A program made the translations under genes and the position numbers. A DNA stretch of 64,000 nucleotides from JAEUJM01 sp044221555. GTDB taxonomy: Bacteria > Actinomycetota > Acidimicrobiia > Acidimicrobiales > DATDAH01. The notes below the pieces were generated by a model, which worked only from the letters and a program-made list of their open reading frames with translations, was not told the DNA's origin and did no database searches. The DNA lies in the NCBI GenBank assembly GCA_044221555.1, contig JBGAOY010000003.1, positions 343,626-407,625 of the forward strand. Reading direction: 5' to 3'. Of this stretch, positions 56,723 to 64,000 are shown piece by piece (the first letter of the stretch is position 1; each line of letters starts with the position of its first letter).

Positions 56723-58588
56723 GTGGTTGACGCGCCCGCCCCGTCGGTCGGCGGGTGGGTGGACGCGGATGGTGGGCGCTTCGTGGTGTGGGCACCGGAT
56801 GCGCGGGCTGTGCACGTCGTCGTGGACGGTGCCGACCACCCGATGGAGCCCGTGCCCGACCCCGGTCCCGATGGTGCGGGTGTCGGCGCCTGGCGCGCGT
56901 GGATCCCGGGGGTGGTCGCCGGTACCCGATACCGGTATCGCCTCGACGGGGGCGACCCGCTACCGGACCCGGCATCGACCGCCCAGCCGGCAGGGGTCCA
57001 CGGCCCCTCCGCGCTGGTCGATCCGTCGTTCCCCTGGACCGACGCCGGTTTCGTGGCGCCGGCCCTCTCCGATTCCGTGTTCTACGAGCTGCACGTCGGG
57101 ACGTTCACCCCGGACGGCACGTTCGACGCGGTCGTCCCGCACCTCGAGCGACTCGCCGGCCTCGGGATCACCACGATCGAGTTGATGCCGATCGCGCAGT
57201 TCCCCGGTGACCGGAACTGGGGGTACGACGGCGTCTTCCCGTTCGCGGCGCACGACACCTACGGCGGGCTCGACGGGTTGCGCCGTCTGACCGATGCCGC
57301 GCACGGCCACGGCCTGGCGGTGTGCCTCGACGTCGTGCACAACCACCTCGGCCCCGAGGGGAACGTCCTCGGCCGGTACGGGCCCTACTTCACGGACCGC
57401 TACCGCACGCCGTGGGGCGATGCCCTCAACTTCGACGGCGCCGGCAGTCAGCAGGTGCGTCGCTTCTTCATCGAGAGCGCGTGCTTCTGGCTCGGCCACG
57501 CGCACATCGACGCGTTCCGGCTTGACGCCGTGCACGCCATCGTCGACGGCTCCGCCTACCCCTACGTGGAGGAGCTCACGCGCACGTTGCACTCGCACGC
57601 GAGGGCGCTCGGGCGGTCGGTGCTGGTCGTCGCCGAGTCGGCCTCCGACGACCCCCGGATCGTGCGTCCGGCCGACGCAGGTGGTTGGGGTCTCGACGCG
57701 CAGTGGAACGACGACTTCCACCACGCCCTGCACGTGGCGCTCACCGGTGAGCACGACGGCTACTACCGCGACTACCACGGTGTCGCCGACCTGGCCGAGG
57801 CGATCCAGCACGGGTTCACCCACCGGGACCGCTACGCGCCATCCCGCCGTGCCCGAGTGGGTCATCCCACGCTCGCCGTTCCGACCGCGGCGATGGTCGT
57901 GTGCTCGGCCAACCACGACCAGGTGGGCAACCGGCGCGCCGGCGACCGCCTGACCACCCAGGTCGACGCGGAGCGAGCAAAGGTGGCGGCGGCCGTGGTG
58001 GTGCTGTCGCCGTCCTGCCCGCTGCTGTTCATGGGTGACGAGCACGGCGAGACGGCGCCCTTCCCGTACTTCGTGTCGCACGGTGACCCCGATCTGGTGG
58101 AGGCGGTGCGACTGGGGCGGCGCCAGGAGTTCGCCGCCTTCACCGGCGAGGCCACGCCGTCGGACCCGCAGGCCGCGGAGACGTTCCGCTCGGCGACCAT
58201 CGACCACGGGCGGGCGCGCACCGGTGGCCGCGAGGTGCGCTGGCGCTACCACCAGGAGCTGCTGCGGCTCCGACGGGCCCTGGCGCCTCAGCGCCTCGCC
58301 GACGTCGGCACCGACGCCGACGTCGGCGGCGTCGAGGCACGTGCGGAGGCCGGCGCGCTGGTCGTCACCTGGACGGGCCGACCGGGCCTGCCCGACCTCG
58401 CGTTGCTCGTGTCGTTCCTGGACCGAGCGACCACGCTCCACCCACCTCCCGGTGACTGGGAGGTCGTGCTCGACAGCGCCGATCCGGCGTGGGACGGGCC
58501 GGGGGGCGCGGAGCCTGCGGCGACGGACGGGGGCTGGACGCTCGCCGGAGCGTCGGCCGTCCTGCTCTGCGGCACCGGCAGTGGTTGA
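56723..58588 (+). CDS. treZ: Malto-oligosyltrehalose trehalohydrolase
   Basis: A GH13 enzyme of 621 residues that releases trehalose from maltooligosyl-trehalose made by TreY. The N-terminal E-set domain (GRFVVWAPDARAVHVVVDGA) precedes the (beta/alpha)8 barrel with FYELHVGTFTPDGTFDA, GYDGVFPFAAHDTYGG and VCLDVVHNHLGPEGN. Catalytic residues: nucleophile Asp268 (AFRLDAVHAI), acid Glu305 (VVAESASDD) and stabilising Asp399 (SANHDQVGNR). CSANHDQVGNRRAGDR, with its Asn-His-Asp, marks the trehalohydrolase branch. The GTG at 56723 is chosen because similarity begins just after it; the ribosome binding site is weak. It converges with treY, with seven bases between the two stops. Confidence 0.9.
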   Translation: MVDAPAPSVGGWVDADGGRFVVWAPDARAVHVVVDGADHPMEPVPDPGPDGAGVGAWRAWIPGVVAGTRYRYRLDGGDPLPDPASTAQPAGVHGPSALVDPSFPWTDAGFVAPALSDSVFYELHVGTFTPDGTFDAVVPHLERLAGLGITTIELMPIAQFPGDRNWGYDGVFPFAAHDTYGGLDGLRRLTDAAHGHGLAVCLDVVHNHLGPEGNVLGRYGPYFTDRYRTPWGDALNFDGAGSQQVRRFFIESACFWLGHAHIDAFRLDAVHAIVDGSAYPYVEELTRTLHSHARALGRSVLVVAESASDDPRIVRPADAGGWGLDAQWNDDFHHALHVALTGEHDGYYRDYHGVADLAEAIQHGFTHRDRYAPSRRARVGHPTLAVPTAAMVVCSANHDQVGNRRAGDRLTTQVDAERAKVAAAVVVLSPSCPLLFMGDEHGETAPFPYFVSHGDPDLVEAVRLGRRQEFAAFTGEATPSDPQAAETFRSATIDHGRARTGGREVRWRYHQELLRLRRALAPQRLADVGTDADVGGVEARAEAGALVVTWTGRPGLPDLALLVSFLDRATTLHPPPGDWEVVLDSADPAWDGPGGAEPAATDGGWTLAGASAVLLCGTGSG

Positions 58589-58595
58589 GGCCGGC

Positions 58596-61079
58596 TCAGG
58601 GCCCCGCTCGTCGCGTCAACAGCGCCACCGGGAACGGCGCGCACAGGTCACCCACGGCCACTCGCCCGGTCCAGGTGCGACCCTCGGCCAGCGCGTCGGC
58701 CCACACCCCGTCGGGGAGGGTGCAGGCGGTGTCGCCCCACCCGCCGGCCCGCTCGAGCGTCACCGGCCATCGAGGGACGAGCACCACCACCTCGTCGCCC
58801 CGCACGAACGAGACGGCGTGGGCCGCCGCGCTCCCCTCGACGGCGAGCGGCCGGTGGTCACCGCGGAACCCATCGTGGCGCGCGGCGCGGACCGCGAGAG
58901 CGCGGTGGAGCAGCCAGAGCTTGGCCAGGCCTTCGCGGGGCTCGGGCCAGACGTCAGCCGGCTCGGCGTGGGCGGCGAGGGCCAGCAGGGCGCGCCGGCG
59001 GTCCCAGTCCACGCCGCGACGGTCGTCGGGGTCGGTCAGGTCGAATCGCCACAGCTCGTTGCCCTGGTAGATGTCGGGCACACCGGGATGGGTGAGCTTG
59101 AGCAGCAGTTGCGCCAGTGAGTCGACACGGGCGTGGCGGTCGAGGACCCGCCCGAACGCCTCGATGCCCATGACCAGCCGGTCGTCGGCGTACACCGCGT
59201 CGACGAGATGGTCGACCGCCGCCTCGTAGCGGTCGTCCGGTGCCGTCCACGAGGTGTGCAGCTTCGCCTCTCGCACCGCCTTGCGGAGATGGGCCCGGAT
59301 CCGCTGTGCGTCGATGGGCCACGCGCCCACCAGCGTCTGCCAGAGCAGCAGTTCGGTGCGACCGTCGACCAACCCGCCGTCGCAGGTGGCCTCGGCGACG
59401 GCGGCAGACCATGACCGCACGGCGCCGGCCCACTCGTCGGGCATCTCCGCCAGCATCCGGAGACGGGAGCGGACGTCCTCGCTGCGCTTGCTGTCGTGGG
59501 TGGACGTGGTGACGAGCGCGCTCGGGCGGCGGGTGGCCACCCGGGCCGCATCGTGGAACGCGTCGAGCGAGCAGCCGGACGGCACGGGCGCGGCCCCCAC
59601 GTCGCCGGGCAGTGCCACCCATCGGTAGAGCGCGGTGTCCTCGACGCCCTTGGCGGTGACGGGCCCGGTGAGCTGCGCCAGCCTCGTCCGGGCCTCCAGG
59701 CCGGCGCCGCCCCCCTGCCCGGTGCGGAGCACGGCCTCCAGTCGATCGATCAGGTGGCTGTGGGCAGGCCGCGCCGCCCGCGCCCGGGCGGCGGCGGCCG
59801 CGAGGCGCTCCGACGCGCCCGGCGGCATCGGTCCCGACGGCGGGGCGTACATGCGGTACACGTCGAACGAGACGACGACGGCGGCGACCGCGGCCAGCAG
59901 CGACTCGTCGTCGGGCTCCTCCAGCGCCGTGGCGAAGAGGGCGGTGAGCCGGCACAACTCGGGCCGGAAGAGGCGGTGGAGTACTTCGCGCGTGTCGTCG
60001 GCGACGGCCTCGGCCCACGACCGCTCGTCCGCCGTCATGGCGCGGTACAGCTCGATCAGCGCCTGTTCCCCGTCGGCGCGGGCGAGCACCGAGCCGATGG
60101 AGGCCCCGTGCTCGTAGCCCGTCGTGCCGTCCGCCCTCCAGCCGGGATCGAGCTGCTCGTCGTCGCCCAGGATCTTCTCCACCACCACCCAGACGCGGTC
60201 GGTCCTGTCGGCGAGACGATCGAGGTACGCCTTCGGGTCGGCGAGCCCGTCGATGTGATCGACCCGCAGGCCCTGCACCACACCGTCGGCGACGAGCTCG
60301 AGCACGAGCGAGTGGGTCTGCTCGAAGACGGCCTCGTCCTCCACGCGGACCCCGATGAGGGGGACGTTGTCGAAGAACCGGCGGTAGGACAGCTCGTGCT
60401 CGGCCACGCGCCAGGCCGCCAGGCGGTAGTGCTGCGCGTCCAGGAGCACCGGGAGGTCGACATCGGCGCCGTCCCCGAGGTCGGCCGTGGTGCAGCGACC
60501 GCTCGTCCCCGCACCGGCATCCTCGGGGGCGCGCAGCGGGAACCGGTGCTCCTGGACGGCCAGCTCGGCACCCGCCGGGCCGGCGACCACCGCCAGCTCG
60601 CCGGCGGCGACGGTCTCGGCGACGGGTCGGTTCAGTACCGGCAGCAACACGGTCCCCGCGGGCCGTTCGCGGCCCCCGCTCCAGTCGATGTCGAAGGTGC
60701 GGGCGGCATCGCTCTCCTGGCCGTCACGCAGGGTCGCCCACCACTGCGGATTGGTGGCATGGGTGGCCAGGTGGTTCGGGACGATGTCGAGCAGCAGGCC
60801 CATGTCGTGCCCGTCCAGCACGGCCCGGAGGCGATCGAGAGCGGGGCGCCCACCCAGCTCCTCGCGGACCCGCGTGGGATCCGTGCCGTCGTAGCCGTGG
60901 GTGCTGCCCGGCACCGCCTCGAAGATCGGGGAGAGGTAGAGGTGGCTGATACCGAGCTCGGCGAGGTAGGGCACGACGGCCGCGGCCGTGTCGAGGTCGT
61001 GCTCGGGGGTGAGTTGGAACCGGTAGGTCGCGACGGGTCTCGGCGCCGTGTGACCGCCGGCACGGGCGTCAGGCTCCAC
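58596..61079 (-). CDS. treY: Malto-oligosyltrehalose synthase
   Basis: A GH13 transglucosylase of 827 residues that turns the reducing-end alpha-1,4 linkage of maltodextrin into alpha,alpha-1,1. AAGGAG stands six bases before the GTG at 61079, fixing the start. Signatures: TYRFQLTPEHDLDTAAAVVP, YLAELGISHLYLSPIFEAVP and SYRRFFDNVPLIGVRVEDE. Catalytic residues are Asp274 (GLRVDHIDGL), Glu301 (VVVEKILGDDEQL) and Asp529 (STHDSKRSEDVR). LTGPVTAKGVEDTALYRW is the synthase-specific block. It is the only gene of the trehalose route on the minus strand, divergent from treX and convergent with treZ. Confidence 0.93.
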   Translation of the reverse strand: MEPDARAGGHTAPRPVATYRFQLTPEHDLDTAAAVVPYLAELGISHLYLSPIFEAVPGSTHGYDGTDPTRVREELGGRPALDRLRAVLDGHDMGLLLDIVPNHLATHATNPQWWATLRDGQESDAARTFDIDWSGGRERPAGTVLLPVLNRPVAETVAAGELAVVAGPAGAELAVQEHRFPLRAPEDAGAGTSGRCTTADLGDGADVDLPVLLDAQHYRLAAWRVAEHELSYRRFFDNVPLIGVRVEDEAVFEQTHSLVLELVADGVVQGLRVDHIDGLADPKAYLDRLADRTDRVWVVVEKILGDDEQLDPGWRADGTTGYEHGASIGSVLARADGEQALIELYRAMTADERSWAEAVADDTREVLHRLFRPELCRLTALFATALEEPDDESLLAAVAAVVVSFDVYRMYAPPSGPMPPGASERLAAAAARARAARPAHSHLIDRLEAVLRTGQGGGAGLEARTRLAQLTGPVTAKGVEDTALYRWVALPGDVGAAPVPSGCSLDAFHDAARVATRRPSALVTTSTHDSKRSEDVRSRLRMLAEMPDEWAGAVRSWSAAVAEATCDGGLVDGRTELLLWQTLVGAWPIDAQRIRAHLRKAVREAKLHTSWTAPDDRYEAAVDHLVDAVYADDRLVMGIEAFGRVLDRHARVDSLAQLLLKLTHPGVPDIYQGNELWRFDLTDPDDRRGVDWDRRRALLALAAHAEPADVWPEPREGLAKLWLLHRALAVRAARHDGFRGDHRPLAVEGSAAAHAVSFVRGDEVVVLVPRWPVTLERAGGWGDTACTLPDGVWADALAEGRTWTGRVAVGDLCAPFPVALLTRRAGP

Positions 61080-61211
61080 CGGTCGCTCCTTCCCCCGCCC
61101 GATGGGCGCCAGACCAGGCGATGGCCCCGGCCGGTTCGCCCGCCGGGGAGTGGTGTCTCGCGGTGCCACGGTCATTCTCACCGGTGGCGAGGCGGGGTAG
61201 AGCGGCAGGCC
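61080..61211. promoter_or_regulatory. Divergent treY/treX promoter region with a GC-rich dyad
   Basis: 132 bases separate the two starts. A perfect 7-bp dyad CCCCGGC (61125-61131) and GCCGGGG (61142-61148) lies in the middle. It could be an operator for joint control of both genes, or a structural element; no regulator gene is adjacent. Confidence 0.4.
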
Positions 61212-63317
<2,106 letters not shown>

Positions 63318-63700
63318 CCGGACGTCGCCCGCAACCCCCGCCGATCGTCGGTCCGGCGGGCGCACCGGGTCGGTCGGCCCGGCGGCGCGGCCGGCTGAGT
63401 TGGCCGTAGGTTCGTCAAGAGGTTTGTTGGGGCGCGCTTGACGGGCCCGGGGTCGGCGGGGGTTTGCTCGGTGGTGTCGCCGGCGGTTGTGGTCGTGCTC
63501 TGCAGGGCTCACGCTGATCATGCGACCTGCGTCTCGTGGACGCGGTCAGTTGGCCTGGTTCGAGCTCCTCGGCGAGAGCGGGAGGCCGGGCACCAAACTC
63601 AGAACGACGTCGCCGGCGTGCGGCGCGTCACCGTCAGCACGGTGTCGGCCGGCCTCCCTGACCGTTCGCCGTCGGCGGTGGCCCGCAGCGGCGTCGGTGT
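63318..63700. other. Non-coding stretch on the 3' side of the IS110-type gene
   Basis: No protein-like frame is seen. Part of it belongs to the end of the insertion sequence. In the IS1111 branch of IS110 elements the guide (bridge) RNA is encoded 3' of the recombinase gene, so this region is a candidate place for it; nothing in the sequence proves this. Confidence 0.3.
63337..63360 (+). terminator. Candidate hairpin terminator after treX
   Basis: CCCGCCG (63337-63343) and CGGCGGG (63354-63360) form a perfect 7-bp stem with a 10-base loop, starting 20 bases after the treX stop. No U-run follows, so it may work only with Rho or not at all. Confidence 0.4.
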
Positions 63701-64000
63701 TCAGGCGACCCAGCGGGCGGGCTCCCATGGTTGTTGGTCGCGGACCATGGCGTAGGCGATCTTGTTGGCCCGGTGGGCCATCGCGCACACGATGATCCCG
63801 CCGGGCTTGCCCCGGTCGCGCAGGGCTTGGCCGTAGGCGCGGCTGGCGGGCTCGGTGTGCCAGAGACCGATGCCGAGGTCGACCAGGGCGACACGCAGCG
63901 GGACAGAGCCTTCTCGGCTGATGCGGCCGTCTCGGCGGTGACCGGCCGACTCGTAGATGCGGGGTGTGAGCCCGGACGCCCGGTAGAGCTGGCGGTGGCT
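63701..64000 (-). mobile_element. IS110-family recombinase (transposase), 3' part, cut by the window edge
   Basis: The minus-strand frame is open from the last base of the window to a stop at 63701 and encodes 99 residues. They match the C-terminal Transposase_20 region of IS116/IS110/IS902 proteins: SHRQLYRASGLTPRIYESAG, then HRRDGRISREGS, ALVDLGIGLWHTEPASRAYG, then KPGGIIVCAMAHRANKIAYA, ending in WEPARWVA. The region holds the serine-nucleophile half of these DEDD/serine recombinases. IS110 elements usually lack terminal inverted repeats and recombine with guidance from an element-encoded RNA. The sequence shown is undamaged, so the element could be intact beyond the edge. Confidence 0.8.

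Overview
The window is high-GC DNA with many GTG starts, short intergenic gaps and long antisense open frames. Its gene content points to an actinobacterium: a DesA3-like desaturase, an AfsR/SARP-type regulator, a glycogen-to-trehalose TreX/TreY/TreZ route, relics of an F420-dependent oxidoreductase and of a GT87-like mannosyltransferase, and a WxL-like plus DUF916 surface pair. A member of class Acidimicrobiia is my best guess, by inference only. No rRNA, tRNA or CRISPR array was recognised.

Layout. 1-4.2 kb is a decayed edge: a partial membrane protein, an internally deleted transposase, a lipoprotein, a frameshifted mannosyltransferase, a GT2 glycosyltransferase without its N-terminus, and a permease scar. 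4.2-8.9 kb holds four collinear envelope genes (DUF2254, secreted lipase, DUF421, membrane metallophosphoesterase). 9.1-13.3 kb begins with a broken histidine kinase that stops at a perfect palindrome. The palindrome precedes an overlapping operon of MarR regulator, amidohydrolase, SDR and a DegT-fold enzyme whose PLP lysine is replaced by histidine.

13.4-26.5 kb is the signalling core. A minus-strand operon joined by 4-bp overlaps encodes a REC-wHTH-PAS-PAS-EAL-GGDEF protein, a small ABM-fold protein and a CarH-like cobalamin-binding protein. A plus-strand operon, also joined by 4-bp overlaps, encodes a PAS-PAS-HisKA-HATPase-REC-REC kinase, a CheY-like protein and a REC-GGDEF-EAL-REC protein. 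Between them sit a divergent WxL-like secreted protein and its DUF916-like membrane partner. I infer a cyclic-di-GMP island, possibly light- or cobalamin-responsive, that may govern a cell-surface complex.

26.6-38.9 kb carries a MazEF-like toxin-antitoxin pair, a desaturase, a lipoprotein, an NHL six-bladed propeller, a zinc-ribbon membrane protein, a beta-helix protein with SLH repeats and a D-aminoacylase-like amidohydrolase. 39.2-50.8 kb holds the AfsR-like regulator, two secreted RCC1 proteins with 14 Cys-paired repeats each, and a DUF1214 protein. 50.8-56.4 kb has a methyltransferase, an Hsp70-zinc-ribbon-FHA fusion, a second Amidohydro_2 enzyme and an alpha/beta hydrolase. 56.7-63.3 kb is the trehalose cluster, with TreY on the opposite strand. 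The window ends in the 3' part of an IS110-type recombinase.

A theme runs through the whole window: at least six genes survive only as short scars that keep two ends and have lost the middle (transposase, permease, F420 oxidoreductase, second desaturase, second AfsR-like gene, mannosyltransferase). Two of them have a full-length paralogue in the same window.
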